37,755 bases of DNA from Vibrio mexicanus (GCF_001012815.1 NZ_JYJP01000104.1:1-37755), one strand, 5' to 3'. Shown: positions 7,640 through 16,446, numbered from the stretch's first letter. The notes: generated by a model not told the origin, from the letters alone. Numbers and translations are program-made.

Positions 7640-7864
7640 GTCGTCAATGCCCAAGGAATAGAGAGTTATTGCAACTATCTGAAAAAATGTAAGAAACAGT
7701 ATGATGGTGGCAGTTCGGAAAAACTCTATGCGCCTGCTTATGCTGAAAACCGCGAGCAAAAACTCGCATTCATGCAAAATGGCACTGTAAAACAGACACA
7801 CGATTTGGCGCGCAGTGTGAGTAGCGCGTTGACCGTGCTCAACCTTGATGAAAAAATGAAGTGA
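7640..7864 (+). pseudogene. possible C-terminal gene remnant, about 74 codons, no start
   Basis: An open frame preceded by an in-frame TGA (7637-7639) runs to TGA 7862-7864, with no plausible start or Shine-Dalgarno at its head. The composition looks protein-like (GIESYCNYLKKCKKQYDGG, then SSEKLYAPAYAENREQKLAF, ending VLNLDEKMK), and a terminator follows 45 bp later, as after a real gene. I do not recognise the family. It may be the tail of a deleted gene or chance; the opposite-strand frame over the same stretch looks less protein-like. Confidence 0.3.
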
Positions 7865-7909
7865 TCGATGTAGTTCTGCCAATCATTGTAGATTCAACAG
7901 GGTAGGACA

Positions 7910-7942
7910 AAAAAAGCCGACTGATGTAATAGCCGGTTTTTT
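7910..7942. terminator. bidirectional terminator
   Basis: An A run, CCGACT paired with AGCCGG (one A-C mismatch) around an 8-nt loop, then TTTTTT. It lies just after the stop of the lipocalin-like gene on the minus strand and can also serve the remnant ORF on the plus strand. Confidence 0.65.
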
Positions 7943-7947
7943 AAGAT

Positions 7948-8373
7948 TTATGGGTTAACCTTACGATAGATTTCTTTTACATAACCGTCTTGATCACCAA
8001 AGCCTAACTCTTTAAGTGGATACACACCTTCTTGGATTAGTTCATTTTCAGTGATGGTGACCGTGAAGGTGATCGATTTACCTTCATAATTAGGATAAGT
8101 GCAGTAGACAACGTTTTCAGTATATTGATCGCCAATCAGTTGATAAGTGCCACCACCAGTATCTAACGTTTTACTTGCTGCCAGCCTTTCTTCGTCAGTC
8201 ACTTCCGTGCTAAATGCGGGGCGATTGGCTTCTTTAGAATAGAAGCTGAAATGTGTTGGCGTAAAGAGTTTAACCATAGTGCGATTTGCAGCAAAGGTTT
8301 GGTTAGTTTCTCCCTCGACAGTCATGTAAGCATCGACAAGCTGCCATTCTCCTAGCAGATGTTCGTTGTTCAT
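7948..8373 (-). CDS. lipocalin-like domain protein (Lipocalin_5 type)
   Basis: A 141-residue protein with no signal peptide. It opens with LLGEWQLVD, the lipocalin G-x-W motif, and has the middle segment GGGTYQLIGDQ followed by repeated beta strands (FTVTITENELIQEG), as in PF13924-like small beta-barrel proteins. These often bind small hydrophobic ligands, but no substrate can be named. It is monocistronic, has its own terminator at 7910-7942, and shares a long upstream region with the divergent chitinase gene. Confidence 0.75.
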   Translation of the reverse strand: MNNEHLLGEWQLVDAYMTVEGETNQTFAANRTMVKLFTPTHFSFYSKEANRPAFSTEVTDEERLAASKTLDTGGGTYQLIGDQYTENVVYCTYPNYEGKSITFTVTITENELIQEGVYPLKELGFGDQDGYVKEIYRKVNP

Positions 8374-8785
8374 TTTACGTTTCCTTTTTGCGATGGTTTG
8401 ATCTTATTATCAGCGAGTTCAATTTATCGACGGAGTAATGAATCTCGAATTGCATATTTACAAATATCTTTTCCTAAGGCATCGATACTAACTCAGATCT
8501 GCATAGACTTGGGTTTGTGTCTTAAGCTCTTTTAATGAGGTCGCAACATTTAGACGCCATGGAGGCTACCACACCGCAGACGGATTGATTTACAAGGATT
8601 AGAAAGTGTTATGTTTAAGGGGGAGAATCAACTAAAGTGCTAGCTATATATATGATTTATTGCCAGTTTTGTAATTTATTGCAACGATGATCATGTTTGT
8701 ATGAACTGACTCGAAACGCGATTATGTTCAGCCGCCGAAATAATCCATGTCGACTAATTTGTTAGTAACTATCATGGAGGTCATA
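8374..8785. other. 412-bp divergent promoter region upstream of the chitinase
   Basis: No convincing coding frame is present. It contains a 9-bp direct repeat ATTTATTGC (8655-8663 and 8674-8682, 19 bp apart) and the palindrome ATGATCAT (8686-8693), all about 95-130 bp upstream of the chitinase start. The chitinase Shine-Dalgarno GGAGG is at 8776-8780. The length and repeats suggest a regulated promoter. Confidence 0.45.
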
Positions 8786-10081
8786 ATGAAAAAGACACTA
8801 ACTACCTTAGCCCTTTCCGTTGCTGCTACGCTATCTGTCCCTACACAAGCGAACGTTGTTGCCGGCTATTTTGCTGATTGGCAATACGAGAACGAAGCTA
8901 ACCCTTATACGGTTAAAGATATTCCAGCTGAAAACCTTACTCACATTATCTACGCGTTTCTGAGTATGTGTGGCCCTCATACCGGCGCGAGTGAAGCGGT
9001 ACAAGCAATGGTTGCTGAGCAGTGCGAAGGCAAAGACCCGTTTACTGCTATCTTGGTGGATGCGAAATCGGCGTTAGACGTTGATTTTGGTGATGTGAAG
9101 GTAGATGTGCCTTACAAAGGACACTTTGCTCAGCTAGCCCAACTTAAAACAGACCACCCTGATATTAAGATTCTACCTTCGTTCGGTGGCTGGACAATGT
9201 CTGAACCATTTCATGCCATGGCTAAAGATCCAGAAGCCATGAAACACTTCTCTAAAACGGCGACCGAATTAATCGCTAAGTACGATTTCTTTGACGGTAT
9301 TGATCTTGACTGGGAATACCCAGGAGGTGGCGGTTTGACGACTTCTCCTTGGAATCCAGATACCAAACTGTCGGATGAGCAAAAAGCGTCAGAGCGCGAT
9401 GCGTTCACATTCCTAGTGAAGACTCTTCGTGGCGACCTTGATGCATTATCCAAGAAAACCAGCCGCGACTATGAGCTTTCAACCGCTGTCGGTGTTGCGG
9501 CTAAAGCAGCGCAAATTGACTGGAAAGCTGCTAGTCCTTATTTAACCAATATGTTTGCCATGACCTACGACTATCTAGGTGGTTGGGGTCAGCAAACAGG
9601 TCATATGACTAACCTACATGCTACTGACGGCAGCTGGTGGGGAATGGGTAGTGATGTGTTCATTAATCAAATGATTGAACATGGTATTCCTAGTGAGAAA
9701 TTGGTCATTGGCGCAGCGTTCTATGGCCGTGGCTGGCAGGGTACTAAAGACTTCGATGGCGACAACATCAAGGGTGATTTGGTATCCGAACAAGGGGCCC
9801 AGTTTGGTACGGGAGAGAATGGCTACTTTATGTTCTGGGATCTTGTAAACAACTACGGTGATAAGCAAGGCTATGAATACAAGTATGACGAGAAAGCGCA
9901 AGCGCCGTACCTATGGAATCCAGAGAAAAAAGTGTTTATTTCATTTGAAGACCAACGCTCAATTAAAGCGAAAGCCCAGTGGGCAAAATCCGCTAAGCTA
10001 GGCGGCATCTTTACTTGGGAGCTTTCAGGGGACCCAACAGGGGAGCTGGTGGAAGTGATGAATAAAGAAATGAATAAGTAA
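8786..10081 (+). CDS. secreted GH18 chitinase
   Basis: A 431-residue single-domain family 18 glycoside hydrolase that cleaves beta-1,4 bonds in chitin or chitooligosaccharides. ATG 8786 follows GGAGG by 5 nt; the frame extends to a TTG upstream, but only this start gives a signal peptide (cleavage after PTQA, about residue 22). SFGGWTMS (132-139) is the conserved SxGG strand. FDGIDLDWEYPGG holds the DxxDxDxE motif, with catalytic Glu177 and the assisting Asp175. The C-terminal GIFTWELSGD matches the barrel end. No chitin-binding or fibronectin module is attached, so it may act on soluble oligomers or colloidal chitin. A strong terminator follows. Confidence 0.93.
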   Translation: MKKTLTTLALSVAATLSVPTQANVVAGYFADWQYENEANPYTVKDIPAENLTHIIYAFLSMCGPHTGASEAVQAMVAEQCEGKDPFTAILVDAKSALDVDFGDVKVDVPYKGHFAQLAQLKTDHPDIKILPSFGGWTMSEPFHAMAKDPEAMKHFSKTATELIAKYDFFDGIDLDWEYPGGGGLTTSPWNPDTKLSDEQKASERDAFTFLVKTLRGDLDALSKKTSRDYELSTAVGVAAKAAQIDWKAASPYLTNMFAMTYDYLGGWGQQTGHMTNLHATDGSWWGMGSDVFINQMIEHGIPSEKLVIGAAFYGRGWQGTKDFDGDNIKGDLVSEQGAQFGTGENGYFMFWDLVNNYGDKQGYEYKYDEKAQAPYLWNPEKKVFISFEDQRSIKAKAQWAKSAKLGGIFTWELSGDPTGELVEVMNKEMNK

Positions 10082-10099
10082 CGTCTTTTTTGAACGACA

Positions 10100-10127
10100 A
10101 GAGGCCGCATAGCGGCCTCTCATTTTT
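10100..10127. terminator. terminator between chitinase and sseA
   Basis: GAGGCCGC and GCGGCCTC form an 8-bp GC-rich stem with a tight ATA loop, followed by TCATTTTTT. It lies between convergent genes. Confidence 0.85.
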
Positions 10128-10143
10128 TGTAAGACTAGAGGAA

Positions 10144-10977
10144 CTATTTCTCGATCGGCAAACTCGATTCTTGCCCCCATTCTGTCCAAGAACCATCGTA
10201 CACAGACAACGAATTATACCCACACAGATAATGAGCCAGTAAAACAATGCACGCGGTAACGCCAGATCCACAGCTGAAGATGAAATGTTCCTGCTGCTCA
10301 CTATAGTTTTGTTTCTTGATGATTTTAGAAAGTTCTTCGGGCGATTTCATTTTATGGTGGTCAATTAGAGTCGCGAACGGTAAGCAAGATGAGTTAGGAA
10401 TATGACCACTACGAACACCGGCTCTTGGTTCAGGAACTTCACCATTGAAGCGCGCTTGTGAGCGGGCGTCGACTGTCAGGCTAGAGCTGTCTTCGATTTT
10501 CTCTAAAACGACTTTAGAGTCAACGAAATAAGCCTCGTTGAGCTTGCCTGTGAAATCACCTGCTTGGTTAACATCCACATATTGCTGGGCAACAGGGAGT
10601 TTTTCATTCTTCCATTCAGTTAGGCCACCATCTAAGATAAATACGTCTTTATGTCCCATGGCTTTAAGCATCCACCATGCTCTAGGTGATGCAAATGTCC
10701 CGCTGTTATCGTAAACCACAATGATGGAATTGTTATTGATTCCAAATGCTTGAGCATTTTGGTTGAAGCGTTCTTGAGTTGGCATCATGTGCGGTAGAGT
10801 AGAATTCGGGTCGCAAAATACGGCGTCATAATCAAATCGAACTGAGTTCGGGATGATATTTTGCGTGTCTTTTTCTACTTCGCCAGGAATCTGAAAATTG
10901 ATGCTAGCATCGAGAATAACCAGCTTTGGATCATCCTTGCGGGCCCAGACCCATTGAGGGGTGACTAGAGGGTTCAT
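10144..10977 (-). CDS. sseA: 3-mercaptopyruvate/thiosulfate sulfurtransferase
   Basis: A 277-residue tandem-rhodanese protein that transfers sulfane sulfur from mercaptopyruvate or thiosulfate to an acceptor such as cyanide or a thiol. The first rhodanese domain is inactive-type, with VYDNSGTFASPRAWWML and FILDGGLTEW. The second carries the active loop CGSGVTAC with catalytic Cys236. The CGSGVT form, rather than CRxGxR/T, indicates mercaptopyruvate sulfurtransferase, as in E. coli SseA (about 281 residues). It is cytoplasmic, with no signal peptide. It lies 12 bp after a small membrane protein gene (10990-11382), with which it is probably co-transcribed. Confidence 0.92.
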   Translation of the reverse strand: MNPLVTPQWVWARKDDPKLVILDASINFQIPGEVEKDTQNIIPNSVRFDYDAVFCDPNSTLPHMMPTQERFNQNAQAFGINNNSIIVVYDNSGTFASPRAWWMLKAMGHKDVFILDGGLTEWKNEKLPVAQQYVDVNQAGDFTGKLNEAYFVDSKVVLEKIEDSSSLTVDARSQARFNGEVPEPRAGVRSGHIPNSSCLPFATLIDHHKMKSPEELSKIIKKQNYSEQQEHFIFSCGSGVTACIVLLAHYLCGYNSLSVYDGSWTEWGQESSLPIEK

Positions 10978-10989
10978 ATCTTTTCCTAT

Positions 10990-11382
10990 TTAGCCTTTTG
11001 TGTCTGTGGTTATCGCGGTTTCAAAGCATTTTACTAACCTAAAATGGCTCGCTTCATCCACAGAAATACTTTGAGTTGAAATGATGGCGGTACTTCCTGC
11101 CGGGCAATCTTCAGTCGGCGGGACGCTGACGCGATAGATATGCTTAACTTCAGCGGCGCCTTGTTGAATATCTAATTGGTCTTGTATTAGGTAGACGGTG
11201 AGATAGCGACGATGGCCATCCAGAGACTGAGTGAGTGTATTGCTGATTACTTTGCCACGATATTCAAATCCATTTCGCTGATCTGGCATGTACTGCAGTA
11301 ATAAATACAGGAAGGCCATGGATGCGAGCAGCGCAGAGATGTATATCTTCGGATTATTCATTGAATCAAAAAGGGCAACCAT
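10990..11382 (-). CDS. small membrane-anchored protein of unknown function
   Basis: A 130-residue protein with one N-terminal transmembrane segment (YISALLASMAFLYLLLQYM, about residues 14-32). The extracytoplasmic part looks beta-rich, with two cysteines in EDCPAG and VKCFET that may form a disulfide. The start is ATG 11382 with AGAG close upstream; ATG 11361 (MNNPK) is possible. It ends 12 bp before sseA, suggesting co-transcription. No family is recognised. Confidence 0.65.
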   Translation of the reverse strand: MVALFDSMNNPKIYISALLASMAFLYLLLQYMPDQRNGFEYRGKVISNTLTQSLDGHRRYLTVYLIQDQLDIQQGAAEVKHIYRVSVPPTEDCPAGSTAIISTQSISVDEASHFRLVKCFETAITTDTKG

Positions 11383-11445
11383 AAAGCTCTATCTTTATGA
11401 TTGCCGGAGTTATTGTCAATGTACATCTGACTGAGTTTTGATGTC

Positions 11446-11946
11446 TTACCAAACCCAATATGTGTCGGCTTGAGTGAAGGTTTGTTGAACTGGCTCACTG
11501 CCATCGTAATACCAAACCTCTGCCAGAACCTGTTCTTGCGCTTCTGATATACAGAAATCTAAGCTTGCAACACCAGCACTGAGTGAGGAAGAGGTCACAC
11601 GGCTATTGTAATTTGGCGTATAAGTCCCGTCCGAATTTTGAGTGAACTCGCTGTAGATCGAGATGTAAGCTCGGTCTGTTGAGAGAGAACTTAAATCAAC
11701 GTCAAACTTGTGTCCCATCACAGGGTTAAAACTAAAGCCATCAGGGATGCTTAGTTCACTCATTGTACGCAGTTCCACTTCCGTTTCAGATACTGCCGCA
11801 ACATCGCTTCCAGAACTTACGGGTGTTGGCGTGCCACCATCACCTGTCGAGCCAGAGTCTCCGGCGCTACCGCCTTCGTCGCCACCACCGCCGCCACAAC
11901 CAGTAAGGGCACCAATCAATACGAGTGTGATAATTTTAGCGTTCAT
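11446..11946 (-). CDS. lipoprotein with Gly-rich linker, partner of the LruC-domain protein
   Basis: A 166-residue lipoprotein. The signal peptide ends in the lipobox LTGC (Cys17), followed by a flexible stretch of about 30 residues rich in Gly, Ser and Asp, then a compact beta-rich domain ending in YWVW. The residue after the lipid Cys is Gly, with no Lol-avoidance Asp, so outer membrane sorting is likely. Its Shine-Dalgarno AGGAG is formed by the last codons of the upstream LruC gene (GTG CAG GAG TAA), so translation is probably coupled. Function is unknown; a surface or periplasmic partner of the LruC protein is inferred. Confidence 0.8.
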   Translation of the reverse strand: MNAKIITLVLIGALTGCGGGGGDEGGSAGDSGSTGDGGTPTPVSSGSDVAAVSETEVELRTMSELSIPDGFSFNPVMGHKFDVDLSSLSTDRAYISIYSEFTQNSDGTYTPNYNSRVTSSSLSAGVASLDFCISEAQEQVLAEVWYYDGSEPVQQTFTQADTYWVW

Positions 11947-11951
11947 GATGA

Positions 11952-14084
11952 TTACTCCTGCACTTGGTAAAGTTTATCAGTGTTAGCATTTTCAGGTAGG
12001 TACCAGTCTTGGCTTTGTTGACCCGCAGATTCAGCATAAGTGGCAAATTCGGGGTAGGCATTGACGAGATCTACACGCTCTTTTGGCCATTGCCACTCGT
12101 TTGGAATCAAAAGCCCCCACGGATGGTTCTGACTAGTTTTAAAGTAAACGTCAGAGCTTGGGTCACTCGCATCGACGCCAACACCATATAAATTGATGTC
12201 ATCAAATTGACTGGTTGGTGCATAATCAGATAGATGGATCTCTAGGCTTCGACCAGGGTGAAGAGGCAGGCCATCACCATGATATTGACCTGGAGTACCG
12301 AACACGAATGGGTCGTAAGGCATGCCCATTAAGGTGCTAGTGTCAGCATCACTGTTTGTTGTGATGTCGAGTTCAAACGAGAAGGTGATGGCTTCTTGGC
12401 ACGACTGGACTGTCCTGAAGAAACTACATTCTCCCGGTGTTTTTGTGGCTAGGTTGTCCGAAATGATAAAGATCGCTTCATCAGAGTCAGCTTCTAGGCC
12501 GCTGCTTGCGAGAAGTTCGCCGTTGTGGCTTTGAGTCGTTAGCAGTTCGTTAATATCACTGCGCTGTAAACCGCCTAAATGGAGAGCAAAACCATTGAGG
12601 TAGTCAGCCCCATAAGCGGCAAGATATCCTTGAATGACACTGCGAGCAACACGGCCATTCTGAATCGTCTCAGTGACGCGGTAACGGATGACAACGTCGT
12701 TCATATCGTAATCTGCCGTATGTGGCCAGTTATCTTCAAATGCGACAGTCGCGTAACCAGACTCGCTAGGGTAGTGGCGTACGGCTATACCGTCTTGTGT
12801 AATTAACACAGGATGATCTTCAACCTCGCCAGTGGTTGCGCCGCCGAAGTAATCAAGACCAGATTGCTCAGCAAATCGGAATCGGCTCCACGTTGAGCCC
12901 ATTGTTACGTCTGCAGGTACGGCGATGGTTAAGGTGTTTGAACCTGCGCTCATTACTTCATCCGAGGCAACTTGTTCACCAGCATCTGCAAAGTCGCCGT
13001 CTTTGTTCCAGTCGATCCAAGCTGAAAGGTAACCAGTCTGCGAAGCTTGTACCGAAACTATGGTATTCAAGCCAGCTTCCACTGCGGTAACAAACCCAAC
13101 ACCGTCTTCGTCGGCAAATCCGGCTTTATTGTCATCGAGTGGCGCTAACAAGCCATCCCCTTCGCCATCTGGCGCAACCGAGCCTAGATAGAAACCCGAC
13201 CCAATCGCATGACGGGGACCATTTGAATCAAGTAAAGTCAGATAGCTGTCTGGAGCATCGCCGAAATCAATTGTTGAATCCTCATCAATCACTGGAGCGT
13301 TTGCACATCGAGCGCCATCGTTTTGATTCGAAAACGGGCCGTGAGCGAACAAGACCGCTGATACATTGCCTGCTGCAATTTCGTCTTCATCGGATAAATC
13401 GATTCGGAAAATGTGACCGTCAGAGTTACGAGAGATGTAGTAGTATCCGTTTACGTCGAAGTAGCCAGCGCCAAATGTGCCTGTAACACCAACATTACCA
13501 ATGTAGGTTTCTCCACCAACCTCAGTATCGAATTCGTATAGGCCACCCGTATTGTTATCGACACCATACAATTTTCCATTACCCGGATGAAAAGCGAAAT
13601 CGGTTAAACGGACGGAGGCAGTGGATGTGACTTTCTCTACCATTAATGTGGCAGATGGATCGGAATCAAGCGGTGATAGATCGACCTTGAAAAGTCCTTT
13701 TCCTTGACGGTACAGGTAGTAAAAATGGTTGTAGACATCACCAACGTAGAATGTATGGTCTGACGGAAGTCCTGACGCATTTAATGTTTCGGCTTGAAAG
13801 TCTTTACCTAGACGAACAAGTGTCTTATTAGAGGTATTGTAACCATAGATATAGCGGTCTTCGAAGTCGAAACCGACACCGTTAATATTGGCGTTCAATC
13901 CAGTGTCACCTTCTAACAACTGGTATTGTCCAGTCACAAGATTAACGCCATAAACTTGAACCGGGTTGGCTTGAAACAGATAGGCTTTGCTCGGGCAGGT
14001 GTCGAATGGTGCTGCGGATGCAGACGTTGACCACACGTATTGCGCGCATGCTGCCATAATAATGAGAGGGGTGACCTTCTTCAT
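11952..14084 (-). CDS. LruC domain-containing secreted protein
   Basis: A 710-residue exported protein. A GGAAGGAG Shine-Dalgarno precedes ATG 14084, and the signal peptide ends at ASA-A (about residue 24). Residues about 30-260 form a beta-propeller-like region with repeats (VYGVNLVTGQYQLLEGD, GNGKLYGVDNNTGGLYEFD). Residues 270-430 are rich in acidic loops (IDWNKDGDFAD) and end in the GEVEDH motif of GEVED-type domains. Residues about 435-690 are the LruC domain, recognised by FEDNWPHTADYDMNDVVIRY. LruC proteins occur in Leptospira, Bacteroidetes and Vibrio and are surface or secreted. The coupled lipoprotein downstream suggests a joint role at the cell surface. The substrate is unknown. Confidence 0.88.
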   Translation of the reverse strand: MKKVTPLIIMAACAQYVWSTSASAAPFDTCPSKAYLFQANPVQVYGVNLVTGQYQLLEGDTGLNANINGVGFDFEDRYIYGYNTSNKTLVRLGKDFQAETLNASGLPSDHTFYVGDVYNHFYYLYRQGKGLFKVDLSPLDSDPSATLMVEKVTSTASVRLTDFAFHPGNGKLYGVDNNTGGLYEFDTEVGGETYIGNVGVTGTFGAGYFDVNGYYYISRNSDGHIFRIDLSDEDEIAAGNVSAVLFAHGPFSNQNDGARCANAPVIDEDSTIDFGDAPDSYLTLLDSNGPRHAIGSGFYLGSVAPDGEGDGLLAPLDDNKAGFADEDGVGFVTAVEAGLNTIVSVQASQTGYLSAWIDWNKDGDFADAGEQVASDEVMSAGSNTLTIAVPADVTMGSTWSRFRFAEQSGLDYFGGATTGEVEDHPVLITQDGIAVRHYPSESGYATVAFEDNWPHTADYDMNDVVIRYRVTETIQNGRVARSVIQGYLAAYGADYLNGFALHLGGLQRSDINELLTTQSHNGELLASSGLEADSDEAIFIISDNLATKTPGECSFFRTVQSCQEAITFSFELDITTNSDADTSTLMGMPYDPFVFGTPGQYHGDGLPLHPGRSLEIHLSDYAPTSQFDDINLYGVGVDASDPSSDVYFKTSQNHPWGLLIPNEWQWPKERVDLVNAYPEFATYAESAGQQSQDWYLPENANTDKLYQVQE

Positions 14085-14388
14085 AATGTTCTCCTTCCAA
14101 TGACGTTAAAAAACGATTCCTACATTGGTTATTACAAGGAGTGTGCCATATTTAATCTCTTGAATATTAAGAAAAATGTTTGGCGCTATGCGTATTTCTC
14201 ATTATGACAATCAGAGCGAGAATGATATTTTAGTATCAATTCTTATTTTGAAAATTGATTTTCGGAATAGGAAAGGGTCAGTTAAACACTACAAACAAGC
14301 AACGCCGGAGCGCTGCATTTGATTCTTTATACTCTATCGTTCGGACTATTCTGTCCGGAGTAAGCCTGCTGAGATAAGGGATTGAAGG
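14085..14388. other. 304-bp intergenic region between the LruC and moeB genes
   Basis: Holds the LruC-gene promoter side (minus strand) and the 3' flank of moeB. It is AT-rich, with a 5-bp-arm inverted repeat TGATA-N6-TATCA (14223-14238). A 48-codon frame at 14176-14322 has a poor Shine-Dalgarno and was not accepted as a gene. Nothing else is visible. Confidence 0.35.
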
Positions 14389-15147
14389 TCAGTCCGATGA
14401 ACATGTCGGGCAATTTGCCATCTTCATCAACTTCATTTCACGCCAAGACATAGAAAGGGCATCCAAGATTAAGAGTTTCCCTTCTAATGATTGGCCGTAA
14501 TTTGCAATGACCTTAATGGCTTCCATTGCTTGCATAGCACCAATGATTCCAACCACAGGTGCCATCACACCCGCTTCAACGCAGCTTAATGCTTGTGAGC
14601 CGAATAGGGCACTCAAGCATTGGTAACAAGGCTGCGTCTTGTCTTGATAGGTGAACACGCTAACTTGGCCTTCCATGCGGATGGCTGCACCAGAGACAAG
14701 CGGAGTCTTGTGCTTGAAGCACAGACGATTCAGTTGATTGCGAGTCTCAACATTGTCGCTCGCATCCACAACCAAAGTATGGGCGGCGATCAATGAATCT
14801 AGCTCGCTATCATCGAGGCGCTTTGCAATTTGAGTCACCTTGAGGTGAGGGTTGAGCTTGGTTAGCGAGTTCGCCGCCGATTCAACCTTGTTAACGCCAA
14901 TGGTGCTGTCGGAATGGAGCACTTGGCGTTGCAGATTCGATAGCTCGACTACATCGTCATCCACTAACGTGATGTGTCCTACTCCAGCAGTTGCTAGATA
15001 CTGGCCTGCAGCGCAGCCAAGACCACCAGCACCGAGCATGAGGATTGAGCTCTGTTTGAGCGCTTCTTGGCCCTCAAAATCGAACTGCTTGAGTATTATC
15101 TGCCTGTTGTAACGAAGCATCTCTTCATCTGATAGGATTTCCAACAC
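14389..15147 (-). CDS. moeB: molybdopterin-synthase adenylyltransferase MoeB
   Basis: A 252-residue ThiF/E1-like enzyme that adenylates the C-terminal Gly of MoaD to activate molybdopterin synthase for sulfur loading in molybdenum cofactor synthesis. It has the nucleotide loop GAGGLG (39-44), the Asp-rich LVDDDVVELSNLQRQ segment, and zinc-binding CYQC (174/177) and CPTC (246/249). Cys189 lies in SCVEAGV. The frame begins with GTG 15147; TTG 15144 has better spacing (6 nt) to GGAG. It follows moeA by 6 bp in one operon. HesA/ThiF is the alternative, but linkage to moeA argues for MoeB. Confidence 0.93.
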   Translation of the reverse strand: MLEILSDEEMLRYNRQIILKQFDFEGQEALKQSSILMLGAGGLGCAAGQYLATAGVGHITLVDDDVVELSNLQRQVLHSDSTIGVNKVESAANSLTKLNPHLKVTQIAKRLDDSELDSLIAAHTLVVDASDNVETRNQLNRLCFKHKTPLVSGAAIRMEGQVSVFTYQDKTQPCYQCLSALFGSQALSCVEAGVMAPVVGIIGAMQAMEAIKVIANYGQSLEGKLLILDALSMSWREMKLMKMANCPTCSSD

Positions 15148-15153
15148 GCGCTC

Positions 15154-16389
15154 CTAATACAGGGTATGGTTAAACAGTTGGATTTGAACGGTTTCACCTA
15201 CTTCAACTCGGCCGCGCTCACGTTCAAGAACCACAAAGCAGTTCGCTAGGCTCATAGAGCGAAATGCGCCAGAGCTTTGATTACCGGTTGTTTCTACTGT
15301 GAACTGACCGTTCTCGAGGTTGTAGATACCACGTTGATAATCCGTTCGGCCCGGTGACTTCTTGAAGGCCGTCTTTGTGATTGCAGGAATCGATTCAGGT
15401 GCTGTCCATTGAGTGTGTCCAGCTAATTTAGCCAGCATTGGCTGCACCAACACATACATAGTCAGCATTGCCGAAACTGGGTTACCTGGTAGGCCGCAGA
15501 ACCATGCACTTTCAAGTGCACCGAAGGCGAACGGTTTACCCGGTTTAATCGCCAGCTTCCAAAAACCAATCTCGCCGAGTTCTTCTAGAATGTCTTTAGT
15601 GTAATCCGCTTCACCAACACTCACGCCGCCGGAAGTAACAACCACGTCAGCTACGTCTTGTGCTTTCTCAAATGTTGCTTTTAATGTTTCAACGCAGTCT
15701 GGGATAATGCCAAGGTCAATCGCCTCACAGCCAAAGCTTTCAATCAAAGGCTTAATACCATAGCGATTGCTGTCGTAAATCTGACCTTCTTCTAGTGGTG
15801 TGCCTAAGGGTTTTAGTTCGTCACCCGTTGAGAAGAAAGCAACTTTAGGTTTTCTAAGCACATCGACATGGCTGATTCCCAGCGATGCAATCATTGGAAT
15901 ATCGCGTGGTGTTAAACGCGCCCCTTTCTCTAATACGATGTCACCTTGGCTGATGTCATCACCCGTTGGGCGAATATTATTTTGTGGTTTCACATCTGTC
16001 TGGTTAAACAAGATACCATTATCAGTTACTTGGGTATTTTCTTGCATGATGACAGCGTCGCAACCATGTGGGATTTTGGCGCCAGTCATAATGCGAATAC
16101 ACGTACCTTCCGGCCATTCACCTTCAAAAGGCTGGCCAGCAAAAGATTTGCCATGTAAGGGTAAAGTGGTGCTCTTGTTGAGATCTTGAATACGAATGGC
16201 ATAACCATCCATAGCCGAATTGTCGAATGGCGGCACAAAAATAGGTGATCGTACGTCGTTGGCCAATACATGGCCAATGGCTTGCTCAAGGGGAAGCGAT
16301 AAAGTGGTCTTAATTGGAGTGATGCGAGAGAGCATCTTATCCATTGCATCTTCAATTGGCATTAAGCCAGGTGCGTCACAGCAGCCCAT
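15154..16389 (-). CDS. moeA: molybdopterin molybdenumtransferase MoeA
   Basis: A 411-residue protein of the usual MoeA length that inserts molybdate into adenylylated molybdopterin. Motifs present are PPFDNSAMDGYAI, the N-terminal signature; MTGAKIPHGCDAVIMQE; VAFFSTGDELKPLG; VVTSGGVSVGEADY, the MoCF/MPT-binding loop; and FCGLPGNPVSAM. It heads a moeA-moeB operon and is divergent from folE, an arrangement I associate with Vibrio. A 9-bp inverted repeat (16427-16446) lies 38 bp upstream and could be an operator. Confidence 0.95.
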   Translation of the reverse strand: MGCCDAPGLMPIEDAMDKMLSRITPIKTTLSLPLEQAIGHVLANDVRSPIFVPPFDNSAMDGYAIRIQDLNKSTTLPLHGKSFAGQPFEGEWPEGTCIRIMTGAKIPHGCDAVIMQENTQVTDNGILFNQTDVKPQNNIRPTGDDISQGDIVLEKGARLTPRDIPMIASLGISHVDVLRKPKVAFFSTGDELKPLGTPLEEGQIYDSNRYGIKPLIESFGCEAIDLGIIPDCVETLKATFEKAQDVADVVVTSGGVSVGEADYTKDILEELGEIGFWKLAIKPGKPFAFGALESAWFCGLPGNPVSAMLTMYVLVQPMLAKLAGHTQWTAPESIPAITKTAFKKSPGRTDYQRGIYNLENGQFTVETTGNQSSGAFRSMSLANCFVVLERERGRVEVGETVQIQLFNHTLY

Positions 16390-16426
16390 GGTCTATTCCT
16401 AATTCGTTATTATTGTTTGGCTATCG

Positions 16427-16446
16427 ATCAACACCGTGGTGTTGAT
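16427..16446. promoter_or_regulatory. 20-bp near-perfect palindrome upstream of moeA
   Basis: ATCAACACC and GGTGTTGAT form a 9-bp inverted repeat around a 2-bp centre (GT), located 38 bp before the moeA start in the moeA/folE divergent region. The size and symmetry suit a dimeric repressor or activator. No known consensus is matched with confidence. Confidence 0.5.

Noticed and set aside
7550..7882. 110-codon minus-strand frame after barrel c
   Set aside because: Overlaps the barrel c end and the opposite-strand fragment, has no Shine-Dalgarno and unnatural composition.
14176..14322. 48-codon open frame on the plus strand in the LruC-moeB gap
   Set aside because: Only a weak AAGA before the ATG, unusual composition and no recognisable feature; likely chance.
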